Shown here: positions 27,993 through 36,527 of the stretch, piece after piece
Layout: each line of letters starts with the position of its first letter
Position numbering within the stretch: position 1 is the first letter of the stretch
Source of the DNA: UBA2040 sp041751955
Lineage (GTDB): Bacteria > Bacteroidota > Bacteroidia > Flavobacteriales_D > Crocinitomicaceae
Assembly: GCA_041751955.1 (NCBI GenBank)
Contig: JBGSIB010000056.1
Coordinates: 62,001-126,000, forward strand
DNA: 64,000 nucleotides
Direction: 5' to 3'
Notes under the pieces: generated by a model
The model's input: the letters and a program-made list of their open reading frames with translations, nothing else
Databases searched by the model: none
Told to the model about the DNA's origin: nothing
Made by a program: the position numbers and the translations under genes

Positions 27993-28038
27993 AAGAGCGC
28001 CCTTTCCTGTAATTAGCAGAATTGGGCGCCTTTTTTTT
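27993..28038 (+). terminator. rho-independent terminator after the PNGase F-like gene
   Basis: The arms gcgccc (27997-28002) and gggcgc (28024-28029) close a long loop, followed by a run of eight T. It lies between convergent genes and may also help end the Fic transcript on minus. Confidence 0.7.
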
Positions 28039-28074
28039 GTAACTGGGATAACTCGAATTAAAGGTAAAACGGTA

Positions 28075-29118
28075 TTATTTTGTGAGAATTGTCAGATAAC
28101 GTTCCAGGCATTGTTTTTCAACTTGCGCTACCAAAACATGAAAAGCTTCTTTGGATTTATTCGTTTGAACGTTTTCCAGAGCTTCATAATACTCCATGCG
28201 GTTGGTGTGGTCTCCTTTGATATTGGCAATGACATAACCATTTTTGAGTAATATCAAATTCATGATAAGACGAGAAGTACGACCATTTCCATCCACAAAA
28301 GGGTGAATGGTAACTAAACGCTCATGCATTTCAGCAGCTAAAATTACGGGATGCAACCTATTTCGGTTTTCAGCATACCAAATGAAATAATCTTCCATTT
28401 GTTTCGGCACCAAAAAGGGCTGAGGTGGAGTGTGGGCACTTCCTTTTATCATGACTTGCACATTTCGGTATTTTCCAGCGGCTTCGGGAAGAATCCCTCG
28501 AAGAATCAAGTTGTGTAAAACCAGAACTTCGCGCTCTGAAATGGAAATCTTTTTCTGCACCAAATCCTTCATGTAATCAATCGCTTCTTTGTGATTGACT
28601 GCTTCGAGGTGCTCACGCATGCTTTTGCCTGAAATGGTCAAACCTTCATTGACGATAAGATCTGTTTCTCTTAATGTTAATGTATTTCCTTCTATTCGAT
28701 TACTTTCGAAGGTGTATTCTAACTCTAGAGCTTGGGCGATTCTGTAGCTGTCAAATTGACGATATTTGTCAAGTTCTGTTTTTAAATTTTCAATTTCTGA
28801 CAAAAGTACAGTCAAATTATTCGAAAGTGCTGGAGCCGTTTGATATTGGCCCATTTCCTCTTGAACCATTTGTAAGGCGGTATTGGCCATTGGCTCATTT
28901 CCGATTTCAGCTAATATTTTTTCTTTTAGCCAAATAGCGAGTAATTCGTCTGTATTGAGATCCAAGTGCAATGAGAGCTGGATAACTTGATCACGCGTAG
29001 GTATGCGAGCTCCACTTTCAAAACGGCTAATCAAAGTTGGGTCTATTCCCATCAATTGACCCAATTCACGTGCACGTAAATTTTTTGCTTTTCGAGCTTG
29101 TGTTAAAAGTGCATTCAT
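28075..29118 (-). CDS. HTH-containing Fic family protein (probable AMP transferase)
   Basis: The 347-residue protein joins an N-terminal Cro/C1-type helix-turn-helix (about 1-60, with LRARELGQLMGIDPTLISRFESGARIPT-type sequence) to a Fic domain. The core motif HPFVDGNGRTSR has catalytic His272. The inhibitory-helix motif SNRIEGN (Ser139, Glu143) lies before the core, as in class II Fic proteins that hold themselves inactive. Fic enzymes transfer AMP from ATP to Ser/Thr/Tyr of target proteins. No antitoxin gene lies beside it, which fits the built-in inhibitor. ATG 29118 is chosen over a TTG four codons upstream. A strong promoter and repeats lie just upstream, so self-regulation by the HTH is likely. 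Confidence 0.92.
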   Translation of the reverse strand: MNALLTQARKAKNLRARELGQLMGIDPTLISRFESGARIPTRDQVIQLSLHLDLNTDELLAIWLKEKILAEIGNEPMANTALQMVQEEMGQYQTAPALSNNLTVLLSEIENLKTELDKYRQFDSYRIAQALELEYTFESNRIEGNTLTLRETDLIVNEGLTISGKSMREHLEAVNHKEAIDYMKDLVQKKISISEREVLVLHNLILRGILPEAAGKYRNVQVMIKGSAHTPPQPFLVPKQMEDYFIWYAENRNRLHPVILAAEMHERLVTIHPFVDGNGRTSRLIMNLILLKNGYVIANIKGDHTNRMEYYEALENVQTNKSKEAFHVLVAQVEKQCLERYLTILTK

Positions 29119-29124
29119 TTTACT

Positions 29125-29172
29125 TGACAAATAATTTCATGACAAATATAGTCATTTTATTTGGGTTTCAAA
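29125..29172 (-). promoter_or_regulatory. promoter and operator-like direct repeats of the Fic gene
   Basis: On minus, TTTG (29169-29172), an 18-base spacer and TATATTTG (29143-29150) fit the Bacteroidota promoter. On plus, the 9-base sequence tgacaaata occurs twice (29125-29133 and 29140-29148), 15 bases apart, overlapping the -7 box. A tgac/gtca inverted pair surrounds the -7 box. The arrangement suits an operator for the HTH domain encoded downstream. Confidence 0.68.
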
Positions 29173-29184
29173 TTTTTCCACCAA

Positions 29185-31869
29185 TTATTCCGGATCTAAC
29201 ACCAATTCGCCTTCTTTTTCCTTCTTGGCATCTTCTTTCCACTTCTGCAGTGTTTTGTTGATTTTCGTATTTTTATTGACTTTCTCTTCAACTATGGGTT
29301 CCTCTTTCTTGGCTGCACCAAACTGCATTTGAATAGTTTCTTTTGGCTTTTCTTTGGCCTTGTATGCAACTACTGAGGTATCTTTTTTGAACATTCCTAA
29401 TTCTGCTTTTAGCATTTCTTTTGTAGTTTGTTTTTCCTGCTGAAAGGTCTCTTTGGCCAAAAGTCGTTTTTGTTCTTTGTCCCACTTTATGGTCGGATTA
29501 TCGAGATTGCCGTACATGTGGCAGAACAAAAGTAATCCTGTTCCATCGTCCACAACTTCGCCAAATTCGGTTTCCACTTTAACTTTTTTGATGTCTCGAA
29601 GATTGAAGTTGAAATGATAATCTATGTTGTTGTTAAAGTCATGCGTTCCTGCCAAATCCACAGTCAAGGCATTGGAAGCAATCGTCATTTTTGGAATGGT
29701 CAATTTTCCATTGGCAATAGTAATGGTGTTTTTGAGTGTTTCAAATTTTAAATCCAACAGATTTTTTTCAAATGTCGTGATGTTATTTTCTTTCAAAATC
29801 AGCCTTGTAGCTGTAGAGCTTTGCAAACTGCCGGAAATGCTTTTAAAAGCTTCAACATTGGTGAGTTTTCCATTGTCAACTTGTAAGTCTAAGGTCGCTA
29901 AAATCTGATTTGAATTTATACCAGAACGAAGGTCAAATGGCGCCGTGAATTTAAGATTTGCCGATGCCGATCCGCTAATGTTTTGGGAAGATATGACTTG
30001 TTGGTCAAAATTGTCCCATTCACTAAACAAAGGCTGAAAAGCGATATTATTAGACGATGCTTCTGTGCTTATGGTGAAAATTTCGGGAGAATTCTCTTGT
30101 ATCAGAACATTTCCATTGATTTCCGCTCCAGCATTTTGAAGACGCAAAGCCGTGAAATTTAAATTACGACCATTTATTTTTAAGTTGGTGCCGAGTTGCT
30201 TGAACTGATGCTTTTCGTACTGAAGATTGTTTGCTCGAAGCTGCACGTTGGCAACAATGTCATTCGGAAGAATGAAATTTCGTCCGTTTTTAATCTCCTC
30301 TGCTTTATCACTCGATGAAAAATCTTGAACATCGATGTAAGCACTTTTTACGTCCATGTTGGCCAACAAATTTCCTTTTTTGTTCAAGTAATTTTGAATT
30401 TGCTCTAATTTACCATTCAGTAATAAGTCCGACTTACCTACTGTCAAACTTATTTGCTGAATATCTAGAACATTGCTATTTAACAACATTCCACCTGTAA
30501 TATGGTCAAAATAGCGTTTGTCATTATTCAATTGACAATGAACATTTTGGAAATCTAAGTCGCCCGAGCAAGCACTCAAATTGACACCCTCGCCTGTTGT
30601 TTGTATGTCAAATTTACTGTCAACGTTAACTTTACCAGAAGTTGATTTCACAGTTGGAATAGGAAAAATACAATGCAAAACAGCTAAGTCAATTCTGCCG
30701 TTTGCTTTACCTTGATATCTAGGTTTATTGAATTTTGTCAAAAGTAAATTGCCCTTAAACGGTCCTGCTGCGGTGCGAAATTGAAGTTCTTTTAGGTTCA
30801 AATGCTCGCCGTTTCTTTTGTCTACATTACCATAATATCCATCAATATTGATATTGGAAATCCGCAAATTTTTGGAAGGTTCTACGATATTTCCGTTTTG
30901 AATGCCGAAAACACATTCAATTTCTCCTTTTTTATTTTCTACTCGTTTATCCGAATAGTGGAGATCAAATTGCACCTTTCCCGTTCCTTGAAAGTCTTTA
31001 ATTTTGTCAGTTCCTTGATGATGCAGACTTTGCGCTAATTGAACCAATTGTAAATCTTTAGCCTTTAAACGCACATCGATTAAATTTGGCTGAACCGTCA
31101 GCGCAAATGAAAAAGGTAAGTCGGCTATCGTTACTGGCGCTTCTTTCAAAAGGACAGAACCATCTTCTTTATTGACCAGTAAATTGAAATCAAAATGCGC
31201 TGTTTGATGGGTAACCAACTTTACCTTCCCACTTTGCGCATAATTGATATGCAAAGTGCTTTCAACATTCAAATCAATGAGTTTTTCTGTAAAGTCACCG
31301 GATAAAACCATCTCTTTTAATTCAGTAGACTGATATTGCTCCGCATCATAATTGGAATAGTCTAAACGGAAATTTTCAAAAGCGACCTCTTTTAGCGAAA
31401 ATTCAAAAGAAGACGAAGTGGTATCTTCCGACGTTTTTACAATGTCGTAATTGTTCCTTCCTTCTTTGAAATTTTTGATATGCGCATATCCTGGCGAAAC
31501 TTCTATCTTTTTTACTTTGTACTCTTTTTTAAGAATATCAAAAGGGTTAAACTTCAAACGAACGCGCTCTGAATAAAATAAAGTATCAGTTTCTTGAGCA
31601 TCTGGAACAGCATCTTTTATGTAAAGTTTATTAAAGTCGACGCTCAAATTTGGAAAAGAAGCCCAAAAAGTTAAATCAATGGATTCCACCTGAACTGGGG
31701 TATTCATATTTTTGTTCAATTCAGTAACTACTTTATCTACGATTTTATCGCGCATCAAGTAAACAGTGATGGAAATGGATATACACAGCACGAAAACAGA
31801 AGCAAAAATCCATTTGCTCACTTTCAACACTTTTTGAAGTGTTCCTTTTTTATTGTTTTCTTTTTTCAT
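29185..31869 (-). CDS. AsmA-like envelope protein
   Basis: The 894-residue protein has one N-terminal membrane anchor (about 17-37). A long region of beta-rich sequence follows, with the repeated pattern of AsmA-family proteins (VQVESIDLTFWASFPNLSVDF, SGKVNVDSKFDI, ANLKFTAPFDLRSG). The end is Lys/Glu-rich and helical. AsmA-like proteins are bridge-like lipid transporters or regulators of outer-membrane assembly, but the role of this one is not known. The ATG is followed by MKKENNKKG, a typical cytoplasmic leader. The Fic gene lies 66 bases downstream and has its own promoter. Confidence 0.83.
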   Translation of the reverse strand: MKKENNKKGTLQKVLKVSKWIFASVFVLCISISITVYLMRDKIVDKVVTELNKNMNTPVQVESIDLTFWASFPNLSVDFNKLYIKDAVPDAQETDTLFYSERVRLKFNPFDILKKEYKVKKIEVSPGYAHIKNFKEGRNNYDIVKTSEDTTSSSFEFSLKEVAFENFRLDYSNYDAEQYQSTELKEMVLSGDFTEKLIDLNVESTLHINYAQSGKVKLVTHQTAHFDFNLLVNKEDGSVLLKEAPVTIADLPFSFALTVQPNLIDVRLKAKDLQLVQLAQSLHHQGTDKIKDFQGTGKVQFDLHYSDKRVENKKGEIECVFGIQNGNIVEPSKNLRISNINIDGYYGNVDKRNGEHLNLKELQFRTAAGPFKGNLLLTKFNKPRYQGKANGRIDLAVLHCIFPIPTVKSTSGKVNVDSKFDIQTTGEGVNLSACSGDLDFQNVHCQLNNDKRYFDHITGGMLLNSNVLDIQQISLTVGKSDLLLNGKLEQIQNYLNKKGNLLANMDVKSAYIDVQDFSSSDKAEEIKNGRNFILPNDIVANVQLRANNLQYEKHQFKQLGTNLKINGRNLNFTALRLQNAGAEINGNVLIQENSPEIFTISTEASSNNIAFQPLFSEWDNFDQQVISSQNISGSASANLKFTAPFDLRSGINSNQILATLDLQVDNGKLTNVEAFKSISGSLQSSTATRLILKENNITTFEKNLLDLKFETLKNTITIANGKLTIPKMTIASNALTVDLAGTHDFNNNIDYHFNFNLRDIKKVKVETEFGEVVDDGTGLLLFCHMYGNLDNPTIKWDKEQKRLLAKETFQQEKQTTKEMLKAELGMFKKDTSVVAYKAKEKPKETIQMQFGAAKKEEPIVEEKVNKNTKINKTLQKWKEDAKKEKEGELVLDPE

Positions 31870-32022
31870 GCCTATCTCTCTTTATAACGTGGCCACCCCA
31901 TTTTTTGTTACGTTTTAAATGTCGGTAGTTTATAAGAAAAAGGTATTTAACATCTGAATTGGAATAATTTCTGATAATTCTTGGCAGAGTTGTTGAAGAC
32001 ACATGTATTTTTGACCATTACA

Positions 32023-32892
32023 ATGAAAGTATTGTTGATTTTTCTGAGCCTATCTTTTTCAAGCTATTCGCAAATGGTATTGAATGATTCTGAACACTTG
32101 AATGATGATGTTATCGTCTTCAATCCCGAATTCATAAGATCCCGAGGCATCAGTATAATTAAGGGACGTGTTTCTGTCAAAAAACCGAGTGCAACTATAA
32201 AATTAACCAATGATTACCGAGCTTTTTTCTTCGATACACTTGGCCGAATAACAACGAGTTTTGAAACCACCCGTTCGTACGACACCCTTTGGAGAGAATA
32301 CATTTATAACGGAAAAGGATTTTTGATATATCAAAGTTTTGGAACAAGAGCAAGATTTAACTACACGACCTACAATTATGATGAAATGGGCAGATTAGTG
32401 GGTGTTGAAGAATTTCAACGAGAGAATGATTTCATGGGAATACCTAAAACTAATCTCTTCAAAAAAAGAACTTTTGAGTATCAAGACTGTGATACTACTT
32501 GCAGAAAAACAATCAAAAGTGACAAGGGAACTCCTTTTATGAAAGAGGAAATGTTTCCCTTGCTAAATGGAAAACCAAAGCGTATTGAAAAAAGGTATTT
32601 GGCCACCAATGAAGGTACAATAGAGTACTTTGATTACAGTCCATATGGTCAAATTGTAGAGCGAAATACCTTGAGCACCAGAGAGAAACTTCAAAAAGAA
32701 CGATACAGTTTTAGGTACGATGACTTAGGAAATGTCAAAGAAAGGAAATATTTTGATGAAGGCGCATTACGTATGGAAACCCAATATATCATAAATGAAA
32801 ATACCGGTCTATTATCCGCTTTAATTGAAGAAACCGATGAAAAGACATTTTTGACGATAACGCAATTTCGAACTTACGAGTATTATGATTAA
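32023..32892 (+). CDS. exported protein with YD-like repeats
   Basis: The 289-residue protein begins with a signal peptide (MKVLLIFLSLSFSSYSQ). The ATG at 32023 is preferred over a TTG 42 bases upstream, which would add residues before the signal. The mature part has Tyr-Asp repeats of the RHS/YD style (YNYDEMGRLVGVEEF, YFDYSPYGQIVERNT, FRYDDLGNVKERKYFDEG). I do not recognise a defined function. Its TAA overlaps the stop of the convergent MFS gene. Confidence 0.72.
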   Translation: MKVLLIFLSLSFSSYSQMVLNDSEHLNDDVIVFNPEFIRSRGISIIKGRVSVKKPSATIKLTNDYRAFFFDTLGRITTSFETTRSYDTLWREYIYNGKGFLIYQSFGTRARFNYTTYNYDEMGRLVGVEEFQRENDFMGIPKTNLFKKRTFEYQDCDTTCRKTIKSDKGTPFMKEEMFPLLNGKPKRIEKRYLATNEGTIEYFDYSPYGQIVERNTLSTREKLQKERYSFRYDDLGNVKERKYFDEGALRMETQYIINENTGLLSALIEETDEKTFLTITQFRTYEYYD

Positions 32893-34103
32893 TCCTTCTG
32901 AATCATGCGATGAACACGTCTCATTAGAAAAATAGAAATGATCATAGTGGCAATTACTACCATTCCAAGAATAGGGTAATTCAATAATTTACCATCCGAC
33001 GCTTGAACTACAATTAATCCAGCACACATTGAGGCAATGGCTCCTGACATACTTTGTACTGACGAATTGATACTCATGTAAGCTCCTCTGTCATTTGCTG
33101 CTGGAACAGCAGTTATCATAGCGGAAGAAGCGATTATTCTAGCATTTATTCCGATAAAGAGTATAACATTTAGTACGATAGCTATCCAAAGAGGAGTCAA
33201 ACCTAAATTGGTATAAATTGCAACGAAAACAAATGTGAGAGATGTTCCGAAAATAAACACTTTGAATTTGCCAATTTTATCACTCCATCGACCTAGGATA
33301 GGACCAAAAACAATTGAAAAAACACCCGTTACGACATACAGAAAAGGAAGTTCTTTTAATGAAATCCCTAAATTTTCATTGGCAAATTCAGCTCCGAATG
33401 GCATCAGCATATAACCACCTGTCGACAGAAGGGCAGTAGCGGCGAAACCAATCAAATATCGTCGTGTACTTAAAATTTCTTTCATTTGTCCGAAGGGCTT
33501 TCTGGCCTTATTTTGAAGTACATGAGCCGTTATTGGATTCATTTTCAACAAAATAGTGATTGCAACTAGGATAGAAAATCCAACGATGACATAAAAAGGG
33601 AAATGCCAATTGTATCGATCGGCTAAATAAAGTCCAAGGGGAATTCCTAACACTTGACTTGCTGCAAAAGCGGTTTGAACATAGCCCATAACTCTTCCTC
33701 GTTTCTCTATAGGAAAGAGGTCGGTGATAATTGCGTAAGAAATAGAACTCATCACACCACCAAAAACTCCCGTTACGATTCTTGCTCCTAACAAAAATTC
33801 ATAAGAAGGTGCCATCGCACAGAGAAAAGTTCCGAGAATAAAGCCTGAATAGAAAAAAAGTAAAAGTCTTTTTCGATCGAATTTATCGGCAAACAAAGCA
33901 GAACTTAATCCTGATATTCCAGCGCTAACGGCATAGGCTGATACGACCAGAGCAAACTGTGCTGTCGTGATTTTCATCTCTTCCAATAAGATGGCGCTTA
34001 AGGGTGAAAGCACCATAAAATCAAGAATTACGGTAAACTGAACCGTCGCTATGATGGCGATAATAAACTTCTCGTAAGAAGTAAAGGTCGGTTTTGCAGC
34101 CAT
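32889..34103 (-). CDS. MFS transporter
   Basis: The 404-residue polytopic protein has about 12 membrane helices and the major-facilitator inner-loop motif DKFDRKRLLLF after helix 2, with the half-motif RWSDKIGKF in the second half. It resembles drug/sugar-efflux MFS members of the 12-helix class. The substrate is not predictable. It starts directly after the gpmI stop, so it is the last gene of the purF-kinase-gpmI-MFS unit. Its stop overlaps that of the 32023-32892 gene by 4 bases. Confidence 0.88.
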   Translation of the reverse strand: MAAKPTFTSYEKFIIAIIATVQFTVILDFMVLSPLSAILLEEMKITTAQFALVVSAYAVSAGISGLSSALFADKFDRKRLLLFFYSGFILGTFLCAMAPSYEFLLGARIVTGVFGGVMSSISYAIITDLFPIEKRGRVMGYVQTAFAASQVLGIPLGLYLADRYNWHFPFYVIVGFSILVAITILLKMNPITAHVLQNKARKPFGQMKEILSTRRYLIGFAATALLSTGGYMLMPFGAEFANENLGISLKELPFLYVVTGVFSIVFGPILGRWSDKIGKFKVFIFGTSLTFVFVAIYTNLGLTPLWIAIVLNVILFIGINARIIASSAMITAVPAANDRGAYMSINSSVQSMSGAIASMCAGLIVVQASDGKLLNYPILGMVVIATMIISIFLMRRVHRMIQKD

Positions 34104-35624
34104 TTATTGGTGTTGAATAGTTAGATTTTCACCAGTCATATCTGTAGGTTTGGTTATGCCCATCCTATTTAAGATAGTCGGCGCAACATCCGCTAATTTA
34201 CCTTTGTGGAGTTTGATGTTTTTATCTTTTGTAACAAGTATCGCTGGAACCGGGTTCATACTGTGAGCCGTATTTGGTGAGCCATCTTCGTTTACACAGA
34301 AGTCAGCATTTCCGTGATCGGCAATCACTAAAAACTCATATCCTTTTTCTTGACCGGTTTGTACAACGTCTTTTAGACAAGAATCAATTGTTTCAACGGC
34401 TTTGATTATGGCGGACACAACTCCAGTGTGTCCCACCATATCTGGGTTGGCAAAGTTCAAACAAAAGAAATCAGGACTGTCATTTTGGATAGATTCCACG
34501 ATTTTATCCCGGACCTCTGGAGCGCTCATTTCTGGTTGTAGATCATAGGTCGCAACTTTGGGAGAGTTGACTAAAATTCTTGTCTCACCAGAAAAAGCTT
34601 CCTCCCGACCACCACTAAAAAAGAAGGTAACGTGTGGATATTTTTCTGTTTCAGCGATTCGAACTTGAGATAAACCAGCATCCGAAACCACTTCACCGAT
34701 TGTGTTTTTTAGATTGTCTTTTTCAAAAATAACATGTACGTTTTTAAATCTTTCATCGTACTGGGTCATTGTATAATAGTGCAAATCTAGAGGATGCATG
34801 TTTTGTTCGTGAAAAGCACTTTGTGTCAACGCTGTAGTTATCTCTCTCGGTCTATCTGTTCGGAAATTGAAACTTATCACTACATCACCTTCCTCAATAT
34901 TTCCATCAACACCTTCTATCAAAGATGCTGGTAGGAATTCATCAGTCAAATTATTAGTATAAGCGGCGGATATAGCTGCATGAGATGTTGGAAAACTATC
35001 ACCTATTTTATCTACCATTAAATGGTAAGCTTTTGCTATTCTTTCCCATCGATTGTCTCTATCCATAGCATAATAACGTCCAATGATAGTTGCAACCTTA
35101 GCACTTTTATGTTCTATTTCTTTTTCTAGTTCTGCTATGTATCCCAAGCCACTTTTTGGATCACAATCTCGCCCGTCAGTGAAAGCATGAATAAATACTT
35201 TTTCTAAGCCTTGACGCTCGGCTAAATCGCATAATGCATAAAGATGTTCCTGTGAACTGTGCACGCCACCTTTGGAAACGAGCCCCATCAAATGGAGTTT
35301 ACGACCGGATTCTTTTGCAATTCGCATAGCTTCCAATAATTCTGGGTTTTCAAAAAATTCTCCATCGCGAATCGATTTATTGATACGGGTTAATTCTTGA
35401 TAAACAATTCTTCCAGCACCAATATTCAAATGTCCAACTTCTGAGTTTCCCATTTGTCCATCAGGCAGTCCAACAGCTTCGCCAAAAGTAGTCAAGGTGG
35501 TATTCGGATAATTGGTCAATAAACTGTCCATAAATGGTGTGTTTGCCATGAAAACACCGTCGGATTTGTCTTTTTTTCCTAGACCCCAACCATCCAATAT
35601 TATCAATCCAAATTTCTGTGTCAT
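34104..35624 (-). CDS. gpmI: 2,3-bisphosphoglycerate-independent phosphoglycerate mutase
   Basis: The 506-residue enzyme interconverts 3- and 2-phosphoglycerate in glycolysis with two Mn ions. The metal-binding LIILDGWGLG (Asp11) and the nucleophile Ser61 in MGNSEVGHLNIGAGR are in place, as are AFTDGRDCDPKSG, NFRTDR and VIADHGNAD/TAHSMNPVP in the phosphatase domain. Length matches the bacterial family. Its ATG overlaps the histidine kinase stop (ATGA), so translation is probably coupled. Confidence 0.97.
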   Translation of the reverse strand: MTQKFGLIILDGWGLGKKDKSDGVFMANTPFMDSLLTNYPNTTLTTFGEAVGLPDGQMGNSEVGHLNIGAGRIVYQELTRINKSIRDGEFFENPELLEAMRIAKESGRKLHLMGLVSKGGVHSSQEHLYALCDLAERQGLEKVFIHAFTDGRDCDPKSGLGYIAELEKEIEHKSAKVATIIGRYYAMDRDNRWERIAKAYHLMVDKIGDSFPTSHAAISAAYTNNLTDEFLPASLIEGVDGNIEEGDVVISFNFRTDRPREITTALTQSAFHEQNMHPLDLHYYTMTQYDERFKNVHVIFEKDNLKNTIGEVVSDAGLSQVRIAETEKYPHVTFFFSGGREEAFSGETRILVNSPKVATYDLQPEMSAPEVRDKIVESIQNDSPDFFCLNFANPDMVGHTGVVSAIIKAVETIDSCLKDVVQTGQEKGYEFLVIADHGNADFCVNEDGSPNTAHSMNPVPAILVTKDKNIKLHKGKLADVAPTILNRMGITKPTDMTGENLTIQHQ

Positions 35625-36517
35625 TGTTGTAAAGTTACTTGAAAAATAGCGCCGTTGGGTTCACGGTTTTTATAGATTATTTTACCCTTGTTGAGATGAA
35701 CAAATTCCCTTGAAATGTATAAACCAAGACCTGTGCCTTTTTTGGTTCGGGTTTCTTCATTTCCTGAACGCATGAACTTCTCGAAAATATCTTTCTTCAA
35801 TTTTTCAGGAACACCTGGACCATTATCTTCAACAGAGAACCAAACTTCTGTTCCTTTTTTGCCTGCTTTAATTTCTATTTCAGCATGTTCACCGGCATAT
35901 TTCATTGCGTTTTCTATTAAGTTCACAATGACCGTTTCGAGCATGGCAGAATCTGCTGTTATAGTTAATTCTGGTTCAATTTGTGCGGCTATATTCTCCA
36001 CATTGTAAATACGTCGGAATCTCTCGATGATCACTTGTAACAGAACATCCAATTTGAAAATTTCACGATTGATATAAACGGTATTGTGCTCCAATCGTGT
36101 GGCGTTCAAGATATTGTCAATCATGTTTTCCAAACGAACGTTTTCTGAAATTGCTTTATCCAGCAAGTCATTTCTTTTAACCTCGTCCAAATCTCTTTTA
36201 CGAATGGTTTGTAAGAATAATTTATTGGCTGCGAGTGGAGTTTTTAGTTCGTGGGTAACAGAGAGTAGAAAATTCCTTTGTCTTTCGGATAATTGAAGTT
36301 CCTTTTTAATGGATTTTCTGATTTGCCAAAGCCCTATTATAATGATGACAAAAAAGACTAAACCTTCACCTAAAATCATCAAAACTTTTCGAGAAACACC
36401 TTTGTCCGCAATTACATTTATTTGCGTCAATTCGATTAAATGGTAAGCCCACCACGAAAATTGCAACAAGACATATCCTCCAAGTACGTAGAAGAATATA
36501 GCCGTTTTTCTTTTCAT
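35621..36517 (-). CDS. membrane sensor histidine kinase
   Basis: The 298-residue protein has two membrane segments (about 6-26 and 36-60) with only a few residues between them. A HisKA region with LLSVTHELKTPLAAN follows, then the ATPase domain: NLIENAMKYAG (N box), VEDNGPGVPEKL (G1), GTGLGLYISREFV (G2). The ATG at 36517 is chosen over a longer in-frame extension that would run into purF. With almost no periplasmic loop, it may sense membrane state. No response regulator is adjacent; it lies between purF (10 bases) and gpmI (4-base overlap), so its partner is elsewhere. Confidence 0.9.
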   Translation of the reverse strand: MKRKTAIFFYVLGGYVLLQFSWWAYHLIELTQINVIADKGVSRKVLMILGEGLVFFVIIIIGLWQIRKSIKKELQLSERQRNFLLSVTHELKTPLAANKLFLQTIRKRDLDEVKRNDLLDKAISENVRLENMIDNILNATRLEHNTVYINREIFKLDVLLQVIIERFRRIYNVENIAAQIEPELTITADSAMLETVIVNLIENAMKYAGEHAEIEIKAGKKGTEVWFSVEDNGPGVPEKLKKDIFEKFMRSGNEETRTKKGTGLGLYISREFVHLNKGKIIYKNREPNGAIFQVTLQQ

Positions 36518-36527
36518 GATCTCAATT

